5,022 nucleotides of DNA from ZC4RG20 sp036381515. Lineage in GTDB: Bacteria; Pseudomonadota; Gammaproteobacteria; Steroidobacterales; Rariloculaceae. The position numbers and the translations under genes are program-made. The notes under the pieces are model-generated. The model saw only the letters and a list, made by a program, of their open reading frames with translations, ran no database searches and was not told the DNA's origin. Below are positions 1 through 5,022 of the stretch, one piece after another (within the stretch, counting starts at the first letter, position 1; every line of letters begins with the position of its first letter). The stretch lies in NCBI GenBank assembly GCA_036381515.1, contig DASVCR010000035.1, positions 1-5,022 of the forward strand. The letters are read 5' to 3'.

Positions 1-163
1 CATCGTCGCGCACCTCACCATAGAGTCGGGCGAGCAGCGCGAACGAATCGACTGTGGTACGATTCTTCTCGCGCTGTTGCCCTACAGCGTGTTTGTCGAT
101 GTCTCGACGTCCTCTGCGGCCCGCCCTCACCCGGCGGGCCGTGTCGTTTTTGCGGGTCGTCAT
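1..163 (-). CDS. Partial hypothetical protein, N-terminal 54 residues, runs off the left edge
   Basis: An open frame without stops begins at ATG 163-161 and continues past base 1. Its start overlaps the TGA of the upstream excisionase-like gene by one base (TGATG). A strong Shine-Dalgarno AGGAGG at 176-171 lies 7 bases before the ATG, inside the end of that gene. Overlap plus strong site suggest translational coupling and a real gene. The visible N-terminus begins MTTRKNDTARR and is very rich in Arg and Lys for about 35 residues, followed by a less charged helix-like stretch (DSFALLARLYGEV). I do not recognise the family. The basic start would suit a nucleic-acid-binding protein such as a replication or regulatory protein of the element, but that is inference. 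The C-terminus is not seen. Confidence 0.7.
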   Translation of the reverse strand, partial: MTTRKNDTARRVRAGRRGRRDIDKHAVGQQREKNRTTVDSFALLARLYGEVRDD

Positions 164-366
164 CACGCGGCCTCCTCACTCGGCACGACGAGATGCTTCC
201 TCACGAACTCGTCGAGGTCGGATGGGCGGTAACGCACCTTCCCGTTCGGGAAGCGGACATAGCGCGGTCCCTTGCCGCGACTACGCCACTGCTTGAGCGT
301 TTCTGCGGGAACGGTGCCGCCGAGGTATTGCGACGCCTCGGAAGTGGTGAGGTATCGGTCTGCCAT
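163..366 (-). CDS. AlpA/excisionase-like helix-turn-helix protein (MerR-type HTH_17 fold)
   Basis: This 67-residue protein has the layout of small AlpA/Xis-type DNA-binding proteins. Residues 6-31 (LTTSEASQYLG, then ETLKQWRSRG) form the helix-turn-helix. Residues 33-55 (GPRYVRF, GKVRYRPSDLDEF) give the wing, with the typical 'RYR.SDLD.F' ending. The length is usual for the family. Such proteins act either as recombination directionality factors that bend the attachment site and favour excision, or as activators of the integrase or early genes. Its place in the integrase cluster fits either role. The start is ATG 366. Only a weak GGGTG lies in front of it, so initiation may be poor or coupled to upstream translation. 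It overlaps the next gene by one base. The 98-base gap before it carries a palindrome that could be its operator. The fold is confident; the role as excisionase is inferred. Confidence 0.85.
   Translation of the reverse strand: MADRYLTTSEASQYLGGTVPAETLKQWRSRGKGPRYVRFPNGKVRYRPSDLDEFVRKHLVVPSEEAA
171..176 (-). promoter_or_regulatory. Shine-Dalgarno AGGAGG for the partial gene
   Basis: AGGAGG on the minus strand sits 7 bases before ATG 163-161 and lies in the last codons of the preceding gene. It is the best ribosome-binding site in the window and decides the start of the left-edge gene. Confidence 0.7.
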
Positions 367-430
367 CTCTCTGCACCCAGGTGTGTCGAAACCGTGGCGC
401 AGAGTGTGGAAGGGAATGCGTGAAAAGTAT

Positions 431-458
431 TTCCGCGAAATTTTCGAAATTTGCGGAA
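431..458. repeat. AT-rich near-perfect palindrome upstream of the excisionase-like gene
   Basis: The arms are TTCCGC (431-436) plus AAATTT (438-443), and AAATTT (447-452) plus GCGGAA (453-458). They are inverted copies broken only by one extra G at 437, around a TCG centre. CGAAATTT also occurs twice in direct order (436-443 and 445-452). The 98-base gap 367-464 between the 153-residue gene and the excisionase-like gene holds nothing else recognisable. A dimeric regulator operator or an excisionase/integrase site is likely. A terminator is less likely because no T tract follows on the minus strand. Confidence 0.6.
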
Positions 459-464
459 GTCGGG

Positions 465-926
465 CTAAGGCTTCTTCTTGTACGGCTCGAGGAGCATCTG
501 AGCGGCGACGGGCAAATGCTTGTTCCGCTCGGCCTCATAGTAGTAGTCGCTAGCGAGCGTCTTACCCAAGCCTAGTTCCTTCCCGACGCGCTCGAACATC
601 GCGCCGTCTATCGCCACTCCCTGTTTGTGCAGCTCGCGCACGCGAAGCCATACCTTCAGTTTTAGGCGGCGTTTCTTCCTGTATGCGGCCTTATGCGAAC
701 CCTTCGGCCATGTAATCCCGAACGCCTCGCCTAGATCCTCCGCGTCGCGTCGGACGAATCGGTGCCAGCCGCGAACGAGCTCGACGACGAGCCATTCCGG
801 CATTACGACGCGCTCCCCACCGCAGAATAAGAGCGCATGCATCAGCGCATCGCGGAAGCCGGACTCAAACTGGCGACGGTACTCGTCTAGTTGAGCCTCG
901 ATCACCTCGGGCGGGAGGTTAGTCAT
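465..926 (-). CDS. Hypothetical protein of the integrase cluster (153 residues)
   Basis: The first 8 bases (ATGACTAA) overlap the end of the integrase gene, and a GAGGTG ribosome site (936-931) sits 4 bases before ATG 926. It is therefore probably translated from the integrase message. The protein is soluble and charged, with no signal peptide or membrane segment. Residues 1-60 look helical (EAQLDEYRRQFESGFRDALMH, then PEWLVVELVRGWHRF). Residues 76-100 are strongly basic (AAYRKKRRLKLK). Residues 110-132 (FERVGKELGLGKTLASDYYY) read like a helix-turn-helix. The overall pattern resembles uncharacterised proteins I know from next to integrases in proteobacterial islands, but I cannot name a family. 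A DNA-binding accessory or regulatory role is inferred from the basic patch, the possible helix-turn-helix and the overlap with the integrase. Confidence 0.75.
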   Translation of the reverse strand: MTNLPPEVIEAQLDEYRRQFESGFRDALMHALLFCGGERVVMPEWLVVELVRGWHRFVRRDAEDLGEAFGITWPKGSHKAAYRKKRRLKLKVWLRVRELHKQGVAIDGAMFERVGKELGLGKTLASDYYYEAERNKHLPVAAQMLLEPYKKKP

Positions 927-2136
927 CTAGCACCTCGACGGCCGCAGACTTGTGACTCGGAGCGAGATGCGCGTATTTCTGCGTCGTCGCCGCGCGGTCG
1001 TGCCCGAGCAGGTCGCCGACGGTGTAGAGGTCGATTCCCTTCATCACGAGGCGCGAAGCGAAATCGTGTCGCATGTCGTGCCAGCGGAAGCCGTTGACCT
1101 TGGCGCGCTTCAGGAGCGAGCGCCAGGACTTCTTGACGGTGTTGAACTGCCCGGCGCGGCTCGGGAAGACCAGCCCTTCCGCGCGCTTCGGCTTCCAATC
1201 GAGCAGGGCCTTTCGAGCCGTCGCGTTCAGCGGTATGTGTCGAGTCTTGCCCGCCTTGCTCGTGGTCCCGACGACGGTCAGCACGTTGCGCTTGAAATCG
1301 ACGTTCGGCCATTCGAGCCCGAACAGCTCGCCGCGGCGCACGCCGGTATTGAGCGAGACGAGCACCATTGCCCGGAGATAGTCGGGGGAAGTCTCAAGCG
1401 CCGCGAGCAGCCGTTCGCGTTCCTCATCCGACAGGAATCGGATAACGCCGCCGGCGTCCACCCCGGGAAGGTCTACGTCCTCGAATGCGTCGTTTCGAAA
1501 GCCTCGCTTTCGAGCGAGCCTGAAGACGCCTCGGAGCCGGGACAGGTCGCGGCGGATCGTCGCGTTGCTGTTGCCGTGCTTGACCTTGCGCTCGGTCTTC
1601 AGCGTCTCGAGCATGCCGGGCGTAATCTCCGTCAGCGGCATGTTCCACCAATCGGAGAAGACGGCCCGCAGCCGTTGCATGTTCTCGGTGTAGGCGCGGC
1701 CTTCCTTGCGGTTCGCCCGGTACCACGTCGCATAGTCGCCGTCCCATTTCGCGACGTCCTTTTCCTTCGGATCGCTGCCGGCGATGAACTCCCCGAGGCT
1801 CGGGGCCGTGTCGTCCTTCGTCTGCCGTATGCCTTCCCACGGGTCGCGATTGTTGGCGACGTTGCCGAGAATCCGCTCGGCGCGATCGCGTGCAATGTGA
1901 GGCTTCAGATGCGCCGCACGGCCAACCTTCAGCCGTTTCCCGCGCGCGATCTCGACGTAGTAGGTCATGGTGCCGGACTTCTCGACGCGCACGAGAAAGC
2001 CCTTCAGCTCGGCGTCGCGGACTTCGTAGGCCGTCGCCTTCGGCGTCAGGCTCGCGACGAGCTCGCGCGTCAGCTTGCGCGAAGCACGACGTCGGCGGGG
2101 CAGGGGAGTGACGGTTGCGCTTACGGATTCGGCCAT
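919..2136 (-). CDS. Site-specific tyrosine recombinase (P4-type phage integrase)
   Basis: The enzyme cuts and rejoins attachment sites to insert or remove the element. In the 405-residue form, residues about 30-99 are the N-terminal arm-binding region typical of P4-like integrases (YEVRDAELKGFLVRV, KTYYVEI-like TMTYYVEIARG, NNRDP). About 116-216 form the core-binding domain, and about 233-391 the catalytic domain. All catalytic residues are visible: Arg267 in NTGVRRGEL, Lys294 or Lys297 in the SKAGKTRHIPL hairpin, His353 and Arg356 in HDMRH, His379 in LLGHD, and nucleophile Tyr388 in TQKYAHL. The length is normal and there is no frameshift, so it looks functional. I chose ATG 2136 because AGAGGTG lies 7 bases upstream. 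An in-frame GTG at 2178 would add 14 residues but has no ribosome site. The neighbouring tRNA-Val fragment is its probable product site. The gene end overlaps the next gene by 8 bases. Confidence 0.95.
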   Translation of the reverse strand: MAESVSATVTPLPRRRRASRKLTRELVASLTPKATAYEVRDAELKGFLVRVEKSGTMTYYVEIARGKRLKVGRAAHLKPHIARDRAERILGNVANNRDPWEGIRQTKDDTAPSLGEFIAGSDPKEKDVAKWDGDYATWYRANRKEGRAYTENMQRLRAVFSDWWNMPLTEITPGMLETLKTERKVKHGNSNATIRRDLSRLRGVFRLARKRGFRNDAFEDVDLPGVDAGGVIRFLSDEERERLLAALETSPDYLRAMVLVSLNTGVRRGELFGLEWPNVDFKRNVLTVVGTTSKAGKTRHIPLNATARKALLDWKPKRAEGLVFPSRAGQFNTVKKSWRSLLKRAKVNGFRWHDMRHDFASRLVMKGIDLYTVGDLLGHDRAATTQKYAHLAPSHKSAAVEVLDD

Positions 2137-2143
2137 TCGGCAG

Positions 2144-2150
2144 CACCTCT
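2144..2150 (-). promoter_or_regulatory. Shine-Dalgarno AGAGGTG that sets the integrase start
   Basis: AGAGGTG on the minus strand is 7 bases before ATG 2136. The alternative GTG at 2178 is preceded by an A-rich stretch without purine-G motif, so this site supports the shorter protein. Confidence 0.6.
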
Positions 2151-2175
2151 CACCGCGGGTAGTGGGTCGGAGTTG

Positions 2176-2188
2176 CACTTTTCAAGTG
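2176..2188. repeat. Short inverted repeat upstream of the integrase
   Basis: CACTT (2176-2180) and AAGTG (2184-2188) are perfect inverted copies around TTC. It lies 40-52 bases before the chosen integrase start, where an operator or promoter would be expected. No convincing -35/-10 pair was found on the minus strand in 2137-2323, so this is only a candidate operator. Confidence 0.35.
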
Positions 2189-2205
2189 AAACGTGGTACT
2201 ACTTT

Positions 2206-2232
2206 GCCATACTTGGCGGCACCAAGCCATAC
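2206..2232. repeat. Composite repeat upstream of the integrase
   Basis: GCCATAC occurs at 2206-2212 and again at 2226-2232, 20 bases apart start to start (about two helical turns). Between them CTTGG (2212-2216) and CCAAG (2222-2226) form an inverted repeat. Phased direct repeats between an integrase gene and its attachment core are typical places for integrase arm or excisionase binding. Function is inferred. Confidence 0.45.
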
Positions 2233-2253
2233 CCAACAAAACGAGCGCAACAT

Positions 2254-2311
2254 GCGGAAATCACGAGGGAAATACGGAAACCGTTGCGGCGGCGGGAGTT
2301 TAGGAAATCGG
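2254..2311 (+). repeat. Cluster of GGAAA-type repeats next to the attachment core
   Basis: Four degenerate copies lie within 58 bases: GCGGAAATC (2254-2262), GGGAAATAC (2267-2275), CGGAAACC (2275-2282) and AGGAAATCG (2302-2310). All are on the plus strand. The stretch is element DNA just inside the tRNA junction and has no coding signal. It could hold arm-type integrase sites. The copies are short and the phasing is irregular, so chance is possible. Confidence 0.4.
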
Positions 2312-2323
2312 GGCGGGAACGCT

Positions 2324-2368
2324 TTGACATGGTGGGGGTCGGTGGTTCGATCCCACTCGCGCCTACCA
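2324..2368 (+). pseudogene. Truncated tRNA-Val(GAC) 3' half: element attachment site (attR-type)
   Basis: The anticodon loop TTGACAT (2324-2330, anticodon GAC) is followed by anticodon 3' stem GGTGG (2331-2335) and variable loop GGGTC (2336-2340). Then come T arm GGTGG-TTCGATC-CCACT (2341-2357), acceptor 3' strand CGCGCCT (2358-2364), discriminator A and CCA. The part before it cannot complete a tRNA. The base run 2319-2323 (ACGCT) pairs poorly with GGTGG. No D arm (TAGCTCAG-like) exists in 2290-2320, and no AGGCGCG or GGGCGCG 5' acceptor strand is present. The gene is thus cut at about the anticodon loop, directly behind an integrase. This is how an element that inserts in a tRNA leaves the displaced 3' end. 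It is not expected to give a working tRNA. Confidence 0.9.
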
Positions 2369-2443
2369 GAATCGCTGTGTGCACTTACGAGCGGCCAGCG
2401 CGCCGCGCAGAAGCGGCACAAGAAATCGTAGGTGCAGTACCTG

Positions 2444-2467
2444 GCGCGCCGGGGAGTCCCGGCGCGC
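2444..2467. terminator. GC-rich hairpin between the tRNA-Val remnant and uvrB
   Basis: GCGCGCCGGG (2444-2453) and CCCGGCGCGC (2458-2467) form a perfect 10-bp stem with a 4-base loop. It lies 24 bases beyond the uvrB stop and 76 bases beyond the tRNA-Val CCA end. In the undisturbed chromosome it would separate convergent tRNA-Val and uvrB transcription. No T tract follows on either strand, so it is not a classic intrinsic terminator. It may still halt transcription or protect 3' ends. Confidence 0.5.
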
Positions 2468-2490
2468 ACGTTCCCTGAATCGCGTAACGC

Positions 2491-4512
2491 TTAGTGGGTC
2501 GTCTCGGCGTCGAGCCCGAGGCTGAGCCTGCGCAGCTCCTGAATCTCGTCGCGCAGCTTCGCGGCCTGCTCGAACTCGAGGTCCCGGGCGTGCCGGTACA
2601 TCTGCTTCTCGAGCTGCTGGACCTTCGCGAGCACGTCCGCGGGGCTCATCGTGCGGGTCGCCCGCTTCGGCTCTTCGTCGCGGACGCGCTGACGGCGGCG
2701 TGGCGCCGCGCGTGCCCCCTCCATGATGTCCTGAACGGCCTTCGTGATCGAGCGCGGCTCGATGCCGTGCGCCTCGTTGAACGCGATCTGCTTCGCCCGG
2801 CGCCGGTTCGTCTCGTCGATCGCGCGCTGCATAGAGCCAGTGACCCGATCGGCGTACAGAATCGCCTTGCCGTTCACGTTGCGCGCGGCGCGGCCGATCG
2901 TCTGAATCAGAGAGCCCTCCGAGCGCAGGAAGCCCTCCTTGTCGGCATCGAACACCGCGACGAGCGACACTTCCGGCATGTCGAGCCCCTCGCGCAGCAG
3001 GTTGATCCCGACCAGCACGTCGAACTCGCCGAGGCGCAGGTCGCGGATGATCTCCGTGCGCTCGACCGTGTCGATGTCCGAGTGCAGGTAGCGCACGCGA
3101 ACGCCGTGCTCCTGCAGGTACTCCGTCAGATCCTCGGCCATGCGCTTCGTCAGCGTCGTGATCAGCACGCGCTCGTCCGCCGCGACGCGCGCGTTGATCT
3201 CCGAGAGCACGTCGTCGACCTGGATGCCCGCCGGCCGCACCTCGACCTCCGGGTCGACGAGGCCGGTCGGCCGCACGACCTGCTCGACGATCTGATCCGA
3301 GAGCTCGCGCTCGTACGGTCCCGGAGTCGCTGAGACGAAAACGGTCTGCGGCGCGAGCGCCTCGAACTCCTCGAAGCGGAGCGGACGGTTGTCGAGCGCC
3401 GACGGCAGACGGAAGCCGTACTCGACGAGCGTCTCCTTGCGCGAGCGGTCGCCGCGGTACATCCCGCCGAGCTGCGGCACCGTGACGTGGCTCTCGTCGA
3501 TGAAGAGCAGCGCGTCCGGCGGCAGGTAGTCGAAGAGACACGGCGGGGGCTCGCCGGGCTTGCGTCCCGAGAGATACCGCGAATAGTTCTCGATGCCGTT
3601 GCAGTAGCCGACCTCGAGGATCATTTCCATGTCGAAGCGCGTGCGCTGCTCGAGGCGTTGCGCCTCGACGAGCTTGTTCGCGTCGCGCAGCTCCTTCAGG
3701 CGGATCGCGAGATCGGCGCGGATCTGCTCGACGGCGTCGAGCAGCGTCTCTCTCGGCGTCACGTAGTGCGTCTTCGGATAGATCGTGACGCGCGGGATCT
3801 TGCGCAGCACCACGCCGGTCAGCGGGTCGAAGAGGCTGATGCTCTCGATCTCGTCGTCGAAGAGCTCGACGCGCACCGCCTCCTGCTCGGACTCGGCCGG
3901 GAAGATGTCGATCACGTCGCCGCGGACGCGATACGTGCCGCGGGCGAGATCGAGGGGATTGCGCGTGTACTGCAGCTCCGCGAGCAGGCGCAGCATGTCG
4001 CGCTGGTTGATCGTTGCGCCGCGGACGAGGTGCAGCACCATCGCGTGGTAGGCCTCGGGATCGCCGAGGCCGTAGATCGCCGAGACCGTCGCGACGATCA
4101 CGACGTCACGTCGCTCCAGAAGCGCCTTCGTCGCCGACAACCGCATCTGCTCGATATGGTTGTTGATCGACGCGTCCTTCTCGATGTAGGTGTCGCTCGA
4201 CGGAACGTACGCCTCCGGCTGATAGTAGTCGTAGTACGAAACGAAGTACTCGACCGCGTTGTGCGGGAAGAACTCCCGCATCTCGCCGTAAAGCTGCGCG
4301 GCGAGCGTCTTGTTGTGCGCGAGGATCAGCGTCGGGCGCTGCACGGCCGCGATCACGTTCGCCATCGTGAACGTCTTGCCGCTGCCGGTCACGCCGAGCA
4401 GCGTCTGCCTTGCGAGGCCCGCCTCGATTCCCTCGACGAGCTCACGGATCGCCTGCGGCTGGTCGCCTGCAGGCTCGTAGTCGCATTCGAGATGGAAGAT
4501 TTTTTCGGTCAT
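2491..4512 (-). CDS. uvrB: UvrABC system protein B, excinuclease subunit
   Basis: UvrB receives damaged DNA from UvrA, verifies the lesion with its weak helicase and beta-hairpin, and recruits UvrC for dual incision in nucleotide excision repair in the cytoplasm. The gene is complete at 673 residues, a standard length. Visible are Walker A GVTGSGKT (40-47, Lys46) and the damage-probing beta-hairpin with YYDYYQPEAY (93-102) and PSSDTYIEKD (104-113). The UvrA-interaction region is about 150-250. Walker B DESH is at 339-342, the SATP motif at 394-397, motif V GINLLREGLDMPE (502-514) and motif VI QTIGRAARN (537-545, Arg541 and Arg544). The C-terminal UVR domain that binds UvrC is about 634-662 (LEKQMYRHARDLEFEQAAKLRDE). 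The start is ATG 4512. No clear Shine-Dalgarno precedes it, but MTEKIFHLECDYEPAGDQP is the expected N-terminus. Nothing suggests damage from the nearby insertion. Confidence 0.99.
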   Translation of the reverse strand: MTEKIFHLECDYEPAGDQPQAIRELVEGIEAGLARQTLLGVTGSGKTFTMANVIAAVQRPTLILAHNKTLAAQLYGEMREFFPHNAVEYFVSYYDYYQPEAYVPSSDTYIEKDASINNHIEQMRLSATKALLERRDVVIVATVSAIYGLGDPEAYHAMVLHLVRGATINQRDMLRLLAELQYTRNPLDLARGTYRVRGDVIDIFPAESEQEAVRVELFDDEIESISLFDPLTGVVLRKIPRVTIYPKTHYVTPRETLLDAVEQIRADLAIRLKELRDANKLVEAQRLEQRTRFDMEMILEVGYCNGIENYSRYLSGRKPGEPPPCLFDYLPPDALLFIDESHVTVPQLGGMYRGDRSRKETLVEYGFRLPSALDNRPLRFEEFEALAPQTVFVSATPGPYERELSDQIVEQVVRPTGLVDPEVEVRPAGIQVDDVLSEINARVAADERVLITTLTKRMAEDLTEYLQEHGVRVRYLHSDIDTVERTEIIRDLRLGEFDVLVGINLLREGLDMPEVSLVAVFDADKEGFLRSEGSLIQTIGRAARNVNGKAILYADRVTGSMQRAIDETNRRRAKQIAFNEAHGIEPRSITKAVQDIMEGARAAPRRRQRVRDEEPKRATRTMSPADVLAKVQQLEKQMYRHARDLEFEQAAKLRDEIQELRRLSLGLDAETTH

Positions 4513-4543
4513 GCGCGTAACGCGGCACGTATTCGTTCGAGGA

Positions 4544-4560
4544 TCGAGACCGGCTCTCGA
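4544..4560. repeat. Inverted repeat in the uvrB leader
   Basis: TCGAGA (4544-4549) and TCTCGA (4555-4560) are perfect inverted copies around CCGGC. The element starts 32 bases before the uvrB ATG. It could form a small RNA hairpin in the leader or be an operator. No evidence in the sequence decides between these or chance. Confidence 0.4.
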
Positions 4561-4838
4561 AGATTAACAGCCTCCGCCCGGAAAGCGCATCGAGGCCGGG
4601 CCGCGCGTTAGACCGTGGCGCACGGCATTCGTCCGCGCCCCGTGCGTTCGTCGTCCCCGGCCGTTGACCTTCGGGCGACGGGACGGGAGAATGCCCGCCC
4701 TGAACGGCGCCCCCATTCCGGTTCACTCGGTGCGGGACTCGCCCGCCGAAGCCCCGAAGCACCGCCCCGTGTTCAGGTGCCAGGTGGGAAAGATCGCGTA
4801 ACCTTCTGGGTTTACTGCAAGTTTTTCCCGTTGACGTG

Positions 4839-4868
4839 TTGACTTGCGGGCCGGCCGCGAGGCAAAAT
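4839..4868 (+). promoter_or_regulatory. Sigma70-type promoter of tRNA-Asn
   Basis: The -35 box TTGACT (4839-4844) and -10 box CAAAAT (4863-4868) are 18 bases apart. The spacer and discriminator are GC-rich, as is common for stable RNA promoters. Transcription would start near 4875, about 12 bases before the mature tRNA. A second TTGACG at 4831 lacks a matching -10. Confidence 0.65.
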
Positions 4869-4886
4869 GCCGTTCGAAACGCCGGT

Positions 4887-4962
4887 TCCCCGGTAGCTCA
4901 GTTGGTAGAGCGATCGGCTGTTAACCGATTGGTCGCTGGTTCGAGTCCGGCCCGGGGAGCCA
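4887..4962 (+). tRNA. tRNA-Asn (anticodon GUU)
   Basis: The gene is a complete 76-base cloverleaf. Acceptor strands TCCCCGG (4887-4893) and CCGGGGA (4952-4958) pair fully. The D stem is GCTC/GAGC (4896-4899, 4908-4911). The anticodon stem is ATCGG/CCGAT (4913-4917, 4925-4929) with loop CTGTTAA, anticodon GTT at 4920-4922. The T arm is GCTGG-TTCGAGT-CCGGC (4935-4951). Discriminator G is normal for Asn, and CCA (4960-4962) is encoded. No terminator is visible in the 60 bases that follow, and nothing else is recognisable there. Confidence 0.98.
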
Positions 4963-5022
4963 ACCTCCTGCTTCCGTACCCCTCGCGAACGCAGTGCTCC
5001 GCCGTCGTGTAGGCGTCGAGCG

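Larger units (their letters stand above)
1..2368. mobile_element. Right end of a tRNA-Val-integrated element (island or prophage)
   Basis: The stretch holds a tyrosine integrase, an unknown small protein, an AlpA/excisionase-like regulator and a partial gene, all on the minus strand, and it ends at a truncated tRNA-Val 3' half. That set, in that order, with the integrase next to a tRNA fragment, is the standard end of an integrative element. The fragment is on the plus strand and keeps the 3' part of the tRNA. The rest of the element, and the intact tRNA-Val rebuilt at the other junction, should therefore lie to the left, outside the window. No structural phage, conjugation or cargo gene is visible, so prophage and genomic island cannot be told apart. 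The left limit given is only the window edge. Confidence 0.85.
4513..4886. other. Divergent intergenic region between uvrB and tRNA-Asn
   Basis: No coding region is supported in these 374 bases; the reading frames there lack ribosome sites and protein-like composition. The uvrB side contains an inverted repeat, and the tRNA side contains a promoter. A TTGACC (4664-4669), 17 bases, GAGAAT (4687-4692) on the plus strand resembles a promoter, but no product is known. A CAGGTGC/CAGGTGG tandem starts at 4774. No LexA box of the CTGT-N8-ACAG type was found. Confidence 0.6.

Noticed and set aside
2136..2178. Longer integrase from GTG 2178
   Set aside because: There is no ribosome site before the GTG, while ATG 2136 has AGAGGTG at 7 bases.
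2290..2368. A complete tRNA-Val gene
   Set aside because: No D arm, no 5' acceptor strand and a mismatched 5' anticodon stem; only the 3' part is present.
2182..2469. Minus-strand frames over the tRNA-Val fragment containing REWDRTTDPHH and GASGIEPPTPTMS
   Set aside because: These are the well-known false proteins produced by reading tRNA genes backwards. They support the tRNA identity but are not genes.
952..2478. 508-codon plus-strand frame opposite the integrase
   Set aside because: It is antisense to a gene with complete catalytic motifs and crosses the tRNA junction, so it is a shadow.
2160..2501. Identical 10-mer TAGTGGGTCG at 2160-2169 and 2492-2501
   Set aside because: The copies do not sit at matching ends of the element, and one is in the uvrB stop region; it is best explained by chance.
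2363..3541. Long minus-strand open frame of 392 codons inside uvrB
   Set aside because: It overlaps uvrB in another frame, has Arg/Ala-rich low-quality composition and is a by-product of GC-rich codons.
4555..4570. LexA box in the uvrB upstream region
   Set aside because: ACAG at 4567-4570 has TCTC instead of CTGT eight bases before it, so only half a site exists.
2494..4611. Two long plus-strand frames opposite uvrB (2494-3333 and 3487-4611)
   Set aside because: They are antisense shadows of a strongly conserved gene, with no recognisable domain or ribosome site.

Overview
The window joins two kinds of DNA. The right part (about 2369-5022) is chromosomal backbone of a GC-rich bacterium: a complete uvrB on the minus strand and an intact tRNA-Asn(GUU) gene on the plus strand. 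The left part (1 to about 2323) is the right end of an integrative element (genomic island or prophage). Both tRNA sequences encode their own CCA end, and the UvrB is 673 residues with every family motif in the usual place. Together with the tRNA-Val(GAC)-type sequence this suggests a gamma- or betaproteobacterium, but nothing here fixes the genus.

Element, reading leftwards on the minus strand. A P4-type tyrosine recombinase (2136-919) has a full catalytic set. Its last 8 bases overlap the start of a 153-residue protein of unknown function (926-465). A 98-base gap with a striking AT-rich palindrome follows. Then comes a 67-residue AlpA/excisionase-like DNA-binding protein (366-163), whose stop overlaps the start of a further reading frame that runs off the left edge (163-1). 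This is the usual integration/excision module: integrase, small accessory proteins and a probable directionality factor, close enough together to be co-transcribed.

Junction. Immediately behind the integrase start, bases 2324-2368 are exactly the 3' part of a tRNA-Val(GAC), from the anticodon loop through the T arm and acceptor strand to CCA. The matching 5' half is absent and is replaced by unrelated sequence. This is the expected leftover of integration into a tRNA gene, so it is called as the right attachment site. The intact, reconstituted tRNA-Val and the other element end should lie to the left of the window. Short repeats between integrase and junction (2206-2311) are candidate integrase or excisionase binding sites.

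Backbone. A strong GC hairpin (2444-2467) separates the tRNA remnant from the end of uvrB. uvrB and tRNA-Asn are divergent across a 374-base spacer with a good tRNA promoter next to tRNA-Asn and an inverted repeat in the uvrB leader. No clear LexA box was found. The most useful result is the precise element boundary. The most open questions are the function of the 153-residue protein and of the palindrome in front of the excisionase-like gene.
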